28,531 nt of DNA from NCBI GenBank assembly GCA_963660435.1, contig CAVKYI010000026.1:1-28531 (forward strand). The letters run 5' to 3'. A program made the translations under genes and the position numbers. The notes below the pieces were generated by a model, which saw only the letters and a list, made by a program, of their open reading frames with translations, was not told where the DNA came from and searched no databases. Of this stretch, positions 17,112 to 24,451 are shown in pieces. Numbering within the stretch: position 1 is the stretch's first letter; every line of letters starts with the position of its first letter. This DNA comes from Hallerella sp963660435 (GTDB lineage: Bacteria > Fibrobacterota > Fibrobacteria > Fibrobacterales > Fibrobacteraceae).

Positions 17112-17639
17112 ATGGCTAAAATTATCCAGGTTCAAGACAAGAAAGTTTCTATCGGAACGGAAGATGGAAATTTCTTTACCGTTAATTCCGATGAACTCAA
17201 CTTTATGCCTTCGGTCGGCGATGAAGTCGATGTCTTTTTGAATGGCGGTTCTCGTATTATTTCAAAAAAAGAAAAAATGCTTGGTCAAAATTCACCGACG
17301 ATAAATATTTCGGTTCCTGGTGCGCAAAAAGCGATTTCTTCCAAAAGCAGGGCCGTTTCCGCTGTGCTCTGTGTCTTGTTAGGTGGTTTTGGCGTCCATA
17401 ATTTTTACTTGGGAAAAGTGGGACGAGGTGTTTTCCAGGCGTTTCTAACGGTCTGTGAATTTATCCTTTTCGGTTTGGGAGCTTTGATGGGGGAGGAGCA
17501 CGAAACGATGGCCGTTATCTTTGGGATGATGGGATTTGTTCCTCTCGGCATTTTGTGCATTTGGTTGCTTATTGAATTTTTGATGATTCTCTGTGGTTCT
17601 TACAGAGACGGCGAAGATCAGTTGTTGAAAAAGTGGTAG
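17112..17639 (+). CDS. TM2-domain membrane protein with N-terminal beta domain
   Basis: A 175-residue protein. The N-terminal domain (1-54) is shared with the gene just upstream. After a linker, residues ~75-165 form a TM2 domain: basic SSKSRAVSAVL, the signature LLGGFGVHNFYLGKVGRGVFQ, and further hydrophobic helices ending near the C-terminus. TM2 proteins are small inner-membrane proteins of unsettled function. A strong AGGAGG site precedes the ATG. The next gene starts 4 bases after its stop, so translation is probably coupled. Confidence 0.88.
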   Translation: MAKIIQVQDKKVSIGTEDGNFFTVNSDELNFMPSVGDEVDVFLNGGSRIISKKEKMLGQNSPTINISVPGAQKAISSKSRAVSAVLCVLLGGFGVHNFYLGKVGRGVFQAFLTVCEFILFGLGALMGEEHETMAVIFGMMGFVPLGILCIWLLIEFLMILCGSYRDGEDQLLKKW

Positions 17640-17643
17640 ATAT

Positions 17644-19755
17644 ATGAAGAAAATGAAAAAAGGTTGCACAGGATGCCTAATTCTAGTACTGTTGGCATTT
17701 GTCATTTTTATCGGGGTAAAACTTATTTTTCCCCTTTTTTCAAGCGAAGATGACGTAAATGCAGAAGTACAAAAAGAAATCTCTACGGTTGAAGAGGCTT
17801 GGAACCATTCTGTTGGAAATGCTGCAGACGAAAATGCTGCTCAAAAAAGTGAAACGGTTCCTATTGATATTGAAAAAACGATGCGCTTATTCCACATTCT
17901 GAATGATGGCTATTCCAATGCGGAAAATATGCAAGAATATCTGAAATTCCTTGCGATGCAAGATTATCGAGGTATTCCGCAAGATGTCATCGAGGCGAAG
18001 AAAAAGATGTTGCCTTTTTTGATCAATATGCGAAAAGCTGAAAAAAATCTAGATGAAGTGGAAAGTAAAAAATTATGGAGCGTTGTTTCCGATATGGACA
18101 ATCTTTCTTCAGCGGTTTTCCCGGTTATTTCGGGAGTAGCGACAGGCAATCCGGTTGCCGTTGCACAGGCGGGAAGCCGAGTCGCATCCCAGATGAAATC
18201 AAAATGGAAAGAGTATGAAGAGACTGTCGAAAAGGAGGCTAGAGAAAAACTGGAAGAAGTTCAAGCTCCCTACTTGGAGTACCTAGAGGAATGGACTTTA
18301 GTTTATATGAAATACATGGATGAATGGAATCGTCTGTGTTTGATGCGCGATCAAGCTTATTTGGCGATAAATCGAGGAAATGTCAAGGAAGCTAGTACTG
18401 TTCTCGATGTAATTCTCAAAAAGTATCCGACGGACAGGGAATCGATTCTCTTGAAATCTTTCTGTCTCTTGTTTGATTCTTCGAACCTAAAGGTTGCGAA
18501 TAATGAAAGTACGGTTCACGAATTATCCGTAAAGGAACTACTGGAAAACTATTTGGAAAAAAATCCCGATAGAACAGCACCTGCATTGGTTTTACTAGGA
18601 ACCTACTATATGAAAAAGGGAGAAACCGAAAAAGCCTTGATGCTTTATGACAAGGCTTCGGTAGAATATCCGCAACAGGTTGAAGAATTGTTGGATATGT
18701 ATAATTCATATAGCTATCGAAATCATCTTTACAAATCCGTGGAAGGCATCTATGTGCAAAAGATGTACAAATCCATGATGGAAGGATTCGGTTTTTTTTC
18801 TTCAAATTTCCAGAAAGCCTTGATTGAATATCGGAATGGAAATTATGAAGCGGCGAAGGAAGAAGTTCTCATGCACTTTTTCCGTCGGGGAAATCAGGAA
18901 AAACAGGATTATCTGATCGACGATATGGAATATGTCGAACAGAATATGCCCAAGCTGTTGGATATGATTTTTGAGGAACATGCGTTCTTGGATTTGCAGA
19001 CTTACAATCCGACGATGTCCTTTTCGGATAAACTTGCGATTGAAGTGGAGAATCGTTCTGACAAGAAACTTTCCAATGTCCGCCTATTTATCTGTTTGCA
19101 TTTGACGGATATGTATAAGAATGACTACCTGGTTAAAAAAGTCGAAACGACGATTAACAATATAGAGCCTCATTCCAAGGTGGATTTTGGCAAGATTCAA
19201 TTAGATTACGAAATTTATGGAAAAAAGAAAAATCACGTTGACGATATTGTTTCTGTTCGCGCGATTATCATGACGGATAACTTGATTATCTGGGTGGACC
19301 AGGATCAAATCAAGCGCAATGAAATCCAAAACCAAGCTCTTGTCGCTAAGACTTCTAGACATTCTTTTGAAAAAATGGATAATCTGTACCATCTCAAGCA
19401 AAAAATTTCAGGAAAGAATATCTTGAATGAAGTCGATTCTCGAGTTTCTTTTGATAAAAGCGAAAACGAAGGGTGGAAAATTATGAGTGATAAAAAAATG
19501 GTTTTCCACTTTCCGAGAGTGCTAGATGTTGTCAATCCTTATTTTTCTTTCAGAGCATTAAACAGGAAGGATCGAATTTTACCTACATCTGTATCTCTCA
19601 ATGGAGATGCGATTGATGTGGAATTTGAAAAAAGTGATTCGTTAAAGGCGAGAACAGTTCCTTTATTTGTCAGCAGCAAATATGGGAGTTTTTACTTGGA
19701 TGTCCAATTTGATGAAAATGGAAATCCTGTCAAAATTTCTCAACTAAAATTTTGA
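17644..19755 (+). CDS. Membrane-anchored TPR-like protein, function unknown
   Basis: A 703-residue protein. A basic start (MKKMKKGCTGC) leads into one transmembrane helix (~11-33), so the bulk probably faces the periplasm. Residues ~45-230 are helical and charged, including a coiled-coil-like stretch near 185-215. TPR-like helical pairs appear around 235-280, 312-350 (APALVLLGTYYMKKGETEKA) and 385-420 (EYRNGNYEAAKEE). The C-terminal ~240 residues are beta-rich with no recognised motif. It begins 4 bases after the TM2 gene and lacks its own clear Shine-Dalgarno; ATG 17653 is an alternative start. It is the last gene of the packed set and ends at a bidirectional terminator. It may act as a scaffold for the other envelope products; that is inference from order only. 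Confidence 0.75.
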   Translation: MKKMKKGCTGCLILVLLAFVIFIGVKLIFPLFSSEDDVNAEVQKEISTVEEAWNHSVGNAADENAAQKSETVPIDIEKTMRLFHILNDGYSNAENMQEYLKFLAMQDYRGIPQDVIEAKKKMLPFLINMRKAEKNLDEVESKKLWSVVSDMDNLSSAVFPVISGVATGNPVAVAQAGSRVASQMKSKWKEYEETVEKEAREKLEEVQAPYLEYLEEWTLVYMKYMDEWNRLCLMRDQAYLAINRGNVKEASTVLDVILKKYPTDRESILLKSFCLLFDSSNLKVANNESTVHELSVKELLENYLEKNPDRTAPALVLLGTYYMKKGETEKALMLYDKASVEYPQQVEELLDMYNSYSYRNHLYKSVEGIYVQKMYKSMMEGFGFFSSNFQKALIEYRNGNYEAAKEEVLMHFFRRGNQEKQDYLIDDMEYVEQNMPKLLDMIFEEHAFLDLQTYNPTMSFSDKLAIEVENRSDKKLSNVRLFICLHLTDMYKNDYLVKKVETTINNIEPHSKVDFGKIQLDYEIYGKKKNHVDDIVSVRAIIMTDNLIIWVDQDQIKRNEIQNQALVAKTSRHSFEKMDNLYHLKQKISGKNILNEVDSRVSFDKSENEGWKIMSDKKMVFHFPRVLDVVNPYFSFRALNRKDRILPTSVSLNGDAIDVEFEKSDSLKARTVPLFVSSKYGSFYLDVQFDENGNPVKISQLKF

Positions 19756-19783
19756 AAGATTCGAATTAAATCATCTATCTTGC

Positions 19784-19820
19784 AAAAAAAAAGACCGATT
19801 AAATAGTCGGTCTTTTTTGA
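19784..19820. terminator. Bidirectional terminator containing a stop codon in its loop
   Basis: AAGACCGA (19791-19798) pairs with TCGGTCTT (19807-19814), extended by flanking A and T runs. It serves the plus-strand TPR gene and the converging minus-strand YfhO gene. The TAA stop of the latter (19799-19801) lies in the loop, so the last codons of that gene are part of the hairpin. Confidence 0.85.
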
Positions 19821-22432
19821 TGGGATGCTGTCGGCGTTCTTGCCTTCTTTTTCTTCCACGCCCCCACTCCAATTACGAGAATAAATACCCCGAGCGAAAC
19901 CGCTCCGATCCAGAGCGAAACGCGGACGGCGTCGGACTTGTATTCCAGACGGACGGTCGAACTTCCGGCGGGAACGGCGACGGCGCGGAGCGTTCCGAAG
20001 GCCTTGTAAACCTTTGCCGGCTTTCCGTTGACGGTCGCTTTCCAGTAACGGTGGAAGTTTCCCGAGGAGAGGAGAAACGCCGGGGCGTCGGATGAAACTT
20101 GGTATGTCATGTCGTCCATTTTGGGCTTTGCGACGAGTTTTGCCTTTCCGCTTGCCGGGGAGGCTTTCGGTGAAAATCCTTCGGGCGATTCGGAAAGGAT
20201 AATCGTGTTCTTGTAGTCGAAGCCTTCGCGGAGAGCCTTGACCGCTTCGGTGTCGTTCATTACGGTGAATTTCGTGTAGAGTTTGCCATCGAAACTTTCG
20301 TGAGAAAGCGGTGCGTAGGCGGTTCCGTTTTGCGAATCGAAAATGATGTCGCCGATGTCCATCAGATCGAGGAACGCGTTGTCCGCCTTGCCCTGTATAA
20401 CCTGGTTTACGTTGTAGAGGTAGTTTTCGTCGGACTGTCCGCCGCGGAAAAGCCTGTAGCTAGCGAGTTCGTTGTCGTGGAAACCTTCGGCGTTGCGCAT
20501 TCCGTAGAGCGGGAACGAGTTCGCGCTGAACGCTTCGTTCCTTGAAATGGAAAGGACGCGCGGGCGGTTGAGCGAATCGGGATGTTCACGGAGAACGCTC
20601 TGGATGACCGGAGAATTAGTTTGTATGTAATCCTTTCTCTGGACGTTCTGGACGAATGCCGCGTCGATGGTGTAAAGTTCGAGGGCGGCGAAGATTCCGA
20701 CAAGAGCCGCTTTCTGTACCGCGGAAAGCTTGCTGGAGAAAATGGTCCACGAAGCGATCGTCGCAATCAGCGCAAGGATAAAGCTCGGCAAGATTTTTGC
20801 CGCGGAAAATTCCATGACGCCCGTGTTGAGCGGACGGAAGTACATCGCCGTGTCGGGGTCTGAAACAAGATTCTCGCCAGAGAAGAGGAAAATCCCGACG
20901 AGGAGGAACGGGAAAAGAATCGCGCCGAGTTCAAGCTTCGACGAGCCTTGGAACTTCGTTTCGAAGGCCGCAGCGAATTCCTTGGCGGAGAAAGGCGCGT
21001 TCCTGTCGAGAACGTTCAGCGTCGCGACGAGGAAAATTCCGTAGGCAATCGAAACGAGAAGTCCAGGAACGCCGAGGAACGATGTCCAGCAGAAGCGCGA
21101 AACGCACACGATTCCAAGCAGAACGAGAAAGAGGACAAGTCCCGCCTTGAGCGAACGCCTGTTTTCCGGATTCTTGAACGCGGTGACGACCGGGGCTGCC
21201 ATCATGAGCGCGAGAAGCGGAAGCCAGAACATCGCCATGCTCGGTGCGCGGAAGCTCTTCATGCCGGGGACGATGGCGAACCAGAGCTTGAATAGCGGAG
21301 AATGCGCTCCCATCGCATACGAAAGCGCGACTGCGCCGCCGACAAGCCAGAAGGCGGCCACGCGGCGGTTCTTTTTGAGGAAAATTCCGAGGAACGCGAG
21401 GAACGTGAGGACGATGCCCGCGCTGTCGTGGTTCAGCTTGAACGAATTGTGCCCCCAGTAAAAGGGAGAGCCTTGGAGGCGCGCCTTTTGAAGGTCCGCG
21501 TAGGGTATCGAGATAAGGGAGCTTCCCAAAAGTTCCGGACCCGCGGCGCCGTTCTTCTGTTCATAGACATCCGCGCCGAGAAATCCCGGGACGAGCATCG
21601 AAGCGAGCTCTTCCTGGTGGAGCGACCAGCTTGTCGCGTGCCCGTAATTTGTCTTTTCTCCCGTTCCGCGGACCGATTCCGCTGTCGTGTAAAGATAGGG
21701 CGGTATGACCTGGAAGGCGGAAATTCCGAGGGCGATGGCAAGCGCTCCGGCTGCGATTCCGAGCTTTTTCGCGCGGACGCCCCAGGAAGCTCTCAGCGCG
21801 ATCGTTTCGAAGAGCGCATAGAAGCCCGCGCCCCAGAGGAAGAGGTAGGTTAGCTGGAGATGCGAACCGAGAATCATCCAGACGACGGAGAGGGTAAAGA
21901 GAGCGAAGTAGCCGAGGCTTCCCTCCCGGATAATCTTCCGGATGGAAAGGATTGCGAGCGGAGCGATGGCGAACACCATCATCTTTCCGTCGTGACCGCC
22001 ATAGACGTAGGTGAAGTATTGCGGGGAGAACGCGTAGAGAAACCCGAAGAACGCTCCCCAGGCGAGGTTTCCCGTCAGATTCCTGGCGAGGGCGAAAGCC
22101 GAAAGGAACGCGACCCAGAGGATGAGGATGAACTTGAACCCGACGGCGCGGGCGGGATCCGTCAGAAACTCGGTGAGGACAAGCGGGTGATAGGCGTCGC
22201 CGAAGAGCGCGTCGATCGTGGGAACTCCGCCGAGGCGCGAATCGTCCCATTCCGAAAGGACGAGACTTTGGGCCCGCAGGACCTTGCTGCCGATACCGTT
22301 CAGCTGGTCGGAATTGAGCATCAGCGTATTCGTGTCGAAGACGAACGCGCGAAAGACAAGGAGAAGGAGAAAGAGAAAGGCGATGCCGATTCCGGCGAAG
22401 GCCCCGATGTTTTTCAGAGTTTCCTTTTGCAT
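19799..22432 (-). CDS. YfhO-family multi-spanning membrane protein
   Basis: An 877-residue inner-membrane protein. The first ~580 residues contain about a dozen hydrophobic helices, with loops carrying motifs typical of YfhO proteins: DQLNGIG and DALFGDAYHPL near the N-terminus, YGGHDGKMM, and MKSFRAPSMAMFWLPLL. A large soluble region (~590-845) follows, then a last helix (~848-868) and a basic tail. YfhO proteins resemble GT-C glycosyltransferases that use lipid-linked sugars and have been tied to glycosylation of cell-surface polymers; the substrate here is unknown. No Shine-Dalgarno is seen. TACCTT ends 6 bases before the ATG, so the message may be leaderless. High-GC codon use marks the return to core-type DNA. 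Confidence 0.88.
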   Translation of the reverse strand: MQKETLKNIGAFAGIGIAFLFLLLLVFRAFVFDTNTLMLNSDQLNGIGSKVLRAQSLVLSEWDDSRLGGVPTIDALFGDAYHPLVLTEFLTDPARAVGFKFILILWVAFLSAFALARNLTGNLAWGAFFGFLYAFSPQYFTYVYGGHDGKMMVFAIAPLAILSIRKIIREGSLGYFALFTLSVVWMILGSHLQLTYLFLWGAGFYALFETIALRASWGVRAKKLGIAAGALAIALGISAFQVIPPYLYTTAESVRGTGEKTNYGHATSWSLHQEELASMLVPGFLGADVYEQKNGAAGPELLGSSLISIPYADLQKARLQGSPFYWGHNSFKLNHDSAGIVLTFLAFLGIFLKKNRRVAAFWLVGGAVALSYAMGAHSPLFKLWFAIVPGMKSFRAPSMAMFWLPLLALMMAAPVVTAFKNPENRRSLKAGLVLFLVLLGIVCVSRFCWTSFLGVPGLLVSIAYGIFLVATLNVLDRNAPFSAKEFAAAFETKFQGSSKLELGAILFPFLLVGIFLFSGENLVSDPDTAMYFRPLNTGVMEFSAAKILPSFILALIATIASWTIFSSKLSAVQKAALVGIFAALELYTIDAAFVQNVQRKDYIQTNSPVIQSVLREHPDSLNRPRVLSISRNEAFSANSFPLYGMRNAEGFHDNELASYRLFRGGQSDENYLYNVNQVIQGKADNAFLDLMDIGDIIFDSQNGTAYAPLSHESFDGKLYTKFTVMNDTEAVKALREGFDYKNTIILSESPEGFSPKASPASGKAKLVAKPKMDDMTYQVSSDAPAFLLSSGNFHRYWKATVNGKPAKVYKAFGTLRAVAVPAGSSTVRLEYKSDAVRVSLWIGAVSLGVFILVIGVGAWKKKKARTPTASHQKRPTI

Positions 22433-22442
22433 AGTCGCAAGG

Positions 22443-22478
22443 TAAAAAAAAGCCGCCCTCTTGCGAAGGTCGGCTTTT
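22443..22478 (-). terminator. Terminator after the 36-residue peptide gene
   Basis: On the minus strand AAGCCG and CGGCTT (22471-22476 with 22450-22455) pair, then after one mismatch CCT and AGG pair around TCGCAAG. The hairpin is followed by an uninterrupted run of T (the A-run at 22444-22451). It lies 22 bases after the peptide stop and directly before the YfhO start. Confidence 0.8.
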
Positions 22479-22499
22479 CGAAAGCTTGGATTATCGCTA

Positions 22500-22610
22500 T
22501 CAGTCTGCCGCGTTTTCGTCGAGCGAACGCGACTGTACGATGTGATAGATAGAGAACAGCGAAAGCAGGAACACGAGTACGATTCCGAGAATCTTGATTG
22601 TCTTTGCCAT
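22500..22610 (-). CDS. 36-residue single-span membrane peptide
   Basis: A short gene not visible at usual length cut-offs. ATG (22608-22610) follows a strong Shine-Dalgarno (AAGGAG, 8 bases from the ATG) and opens a 36-codon frame ending TGA. The peptide starts MAKTIKILGIVLVFLLSLFS, giving one transmembrane helix (residues ~6-24), followed by a polar tail rich in Ser, Arg and Asp/Glu ending NAAD. Small hydrophobic peptides of this shape often bind larger membrane proteins. A candidate promoter (TTGCCT, 16 bases, TAGATT) lies in the 61-base gap after the ArsR-methyltransferase gene, and a good terminator follows, so it has the parts of an independent transcription unit. The function is unknown; the adjacent YfhO protein is one possible partner. 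Confidence 0.65.
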   Translation of the reverse strand: MAKTIKILGIVLVFLLSLFSIYHIVQSRSLDENAAD

Positions 22611-22671
22611 GATGAGCACTCCTTGTTTTTACAGTCCTTAATCTATCTAAAAAATGGAAAAAAGGCAATGT

Positions 22672-23622
22672 CTAGGAATCTTTTTTCACGATAATGCAGA
22701 TGGCGGGGAGCTTCTTCTCGGCGGAAATCTCGCTCTGGATGATTTCCGACGTTTCGATATGGCAGGGAAGGTTTTGCAAGAAAAACTGGATGCGTTCCCT
22801 GCTGAATCCAAGCCAGAGATGCCCGTGGGTTTCCCGGAGTTCCTCTTCGCTATGTTCCGCAAGGTCGAGGAGGGCGAGCGTTCCGCCGGGAGAAAGCAGC
22901 CGGATGGCTTCGGCGAGCGATTCCTGGGGGCTCGGAGCGTGATGCAGCACCTGACTCATCAGGACTAGGTCCGCGCATTCCGCCGGTAGCGGAATCTTTC
23001 GCATGTCCGCGCAGATGGCCTCGATGTTTTCCGTGCCCTTTTCCCGGGCTATCGCCTTGATTCCGTGGATTGTCGATTCGTTGATGTCGATTGCCGTCAC
23101 CCGCTTGCAGCGTTCGGCTAGCATGAAGCTCAGGTCGCCGCCTTCCCCGCAGCCGATGTCTATCGCGTGTTCGAAGGAAATCATCAGATGGGCGAAGAGG
23201 GAAATTTGCGCCTTTAGGCTTCCGCCCGCTTCCGAGAGCTTGTGGAACTTTGCCGTGTAGCCGTTTCGGCGGCTGATCAGAAGCTCTTCGACCTTGCTTT
23301 CGACGATTGCGAGGTCAGGGAGCTGCCCCCACGCCTTGGAAATGATGTCGTAGAGCTTGCGGCTTAGATAAAGATCGTCCGAAAGTCCGTAAAAAGCCTT
23401 GGTGCCTTCGCGCCTGTCCTTGAGCAGTCCGCAATTCGAAAGCTTTGAGAGATGGCGGCTCGCGTTCGACTGGTGGATGCCGAGAATTTCCTTGAGCTCG
23501 TTGACGGTGAATTCCGAGTGGGAAAGAATCATCAGAATCTTCAGACGCATTTCGTCGGAAATGGCGTTGAAGAGTTCTAGGCTCGGCGTGAGCGGTTCCA
23601 GTGCTGGGCTTTTTTTGCGCAT
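22672..23622 (-). CDS. ArsR-type regulator fused to a SAM-dependent methyltransferase
   Basis: A 316-residue cytoplasmic fusion protein. Residues ~15-85 are an ArsR winged helix (LFNAISDEMRLKIL, VNELKEILGIHQSNASRHL as recognition region, then LLKDRREGTKAFY as the wing). Residues ~145-300 are a class I methyltransferase: motif I AIDIGCGEGG (153-162), the acidic end of strand 2 VTAIDINES, and LMSQVLHHA as motif IV region. No Cys pair for metal binding is obvious in the ArsR part. Such fusions occur widely and are often linked to methionine or SAM metabolism, but no such gene is nearby. No Shine-Dalgarno precedes the start; TAGATT ends 6 bases before the ATG. The gene is divergent from the PAP2 gene across only 25 bases. 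Confidence 0.88.
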   Translation of the reverse strand: MRKKSPALEPLTPSLELFNAISDEMRLKILMILSHSEFTVNELKEILGIHQSNASRHLSKLSNCGLLKDRREGTKAFYGLSDDLYLSRKLYDIISKAWGQLPDLAIVESKVEELLISRRNGYTAKFHKLSEAGGSLKAQISLFAHLMISFEHAIDIGCGEGGDLSFMLAERCKRVTAIDINESTIHGIKAIAREKGTENIEAICADMRKIPLPAECADLVLMSQVLHHAPSPQESLAEAIRLLSPGGTLALLDLAEHSEEELRETHGHLWLGFSRERIQFFLQNLPCHIETSEIIQSEISAEKKLPAICIIVKKDS

Positions 23623-23628
23623 GGATAA

Positions 23629-23638
23629 AATCTATCTT
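23629..23638. promoter_or_regulatory. Overlapping divergent -10 boxes (ArsR-methyltransferase and PAP2)
   Basis: TAGATT on the minus strand occupies 23629-23634 and TATCTT on the plus strand 23633-23638, so the two candidate -10 boxes share two bases. They end 6 and 9 bases before the ATGs at 23622 and 23648. If real, the two genes cannot be transcribed at the same moment, and both mRNAs would be leaderless. No -35 hexamers stand out. Confidence 0.4.
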
Positions 23639-23647
23639 TTTTTGTCG

Positions 23648-24424
23648 ATGCGCGTCGGATTCGTTTTCGTTTTGGCATTTTTTCTGTTTGCGGACTTGTC
23701 GAAAGGTTACGCTGCGGATTCTCCGTATGGGATTTCTCTCGAAACGGATTTGCCACTGCTCGTGCTGGGAATAGGGGCTTCGCTTGCGGGAAACGTTCGC
23801 TATGCGGGCATGGAGCCGCGCTCGGAGCTTCCGGAGAAGGACCGTCTTCTGCCGTGGGATAGACCCTTTGCCGGGAACAGGAACCGTATCGCGGACCGCG
23901 CGAGTGACTGGATGAGCCTCGCGATTGCCTTGCCTTTTGCCTGGGAAGGTTACAACTGGAAAACGGGGAAAAGCGACGCCGGGGAAGTGGCGACCTTTCT
24001 TTTGACCGCAGTGGAAATCGGATTCTTGCAGAACGGGCTGAACCTGCTTGTGCGGAGCATCCGTCTGTGGCCGCGGCCCGAACTGTATTCCTCGGAAGCG
24101 GACATCTCTCGCGGAGAGGCCTGGGGATCCTTCTATTCCGGCCATGCGAGCGCGGCGTTTTCCCTTGCGGTCTTTAGCGGCATGTGGTTCGACGCGAAAA
24201 ATCCGGGGTCGTCGCTTTCGCCTGTCGTCTGGAGCGTTTCGCTTGCTTCCGCCTCCCTTGTATCCGTTCTTCGCGTCTGGGCGGGGAAGCATTATCCGTC
24301 GGATGTCTTGGCCGGAGCCGTCATCGGGTCGCTTTCGAGTTTCGCCGTATTGCGTCTCCATCGAACGTCGCGGGTCTCGCTATCGGCCCTTCCCGGCTAT
24401 TTGGGTGTCGCCGTGAGCTTTTGA
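23648..24424 (+). CDS. PAP2-family phosphatase, exported or membrane-associated
   Basis: A 258-residue protein with an N-terminal signal sequence or anchor (MRVGFVFVLAFFLFADLSKG). The PAP2 signature is spread over three motifs: R-x6-RP (RSIRLWPRP) where Lys is usual first, YSGH in place of PSGH (GSFYSGHASAAFS), and R-x5-H-x3-D (RVWAGKHYPSD). The key His residues, Arg and Asp are present, so phosphatase activity is likely; lipid phosphates such as undecaprenyl pyrophosphate or phosphatidic acid are possible substrates. Fewer strong membrane helices than in classical integral PAP2 enzymes suggest a periplasmic form. The start at 23648 is preferred for the signal peptide and the TATCTT box 9 bases upstream; ATG 23621 is in frame but overlaps the divergent start codon. 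Confidence 0.82.
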   Translation: MRVGFVFVLAFFLFADLSKGYAADSPYGISLETDLPLLVLGIGASLAGNVRYAGMEPRSELPEKDRLLPWDRPFAGNRNRIADRASDWMSLAIALPFAWEGYNWKTGKSDAGEVATFLLTAVEIGFLQNGLNLLVRSIRLWPRPELYSSEADISRGEAWGSFYSGHASAAFSLAVFSGMWFDAKNPGSSLSPVVWSVSLASASLVSVLRVWAGKHYPSDVLAGAVIGSLSSFAVLRLHRTSRVSLSALPGYLGVAVSF

Positions 24425-24437
24425 ACCGCACAAATTT

Positions 24438-24443
24438 TATCTT
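24438..24443 (+). promoter_or_regulatory. TATCTT box 8 bases before the second DMT gene
   Basis: TATCTT ends 8 bases before ATG 24452, in AAATTTTATCTTTGCCGCCG. There is no Shine-Dalgarno between the box and the ATG, so the transcript is predicted to start at or within a base or two of the ATG. Confidence 0.4.
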
Positions 24444-24451
24444 TGCCGCCG

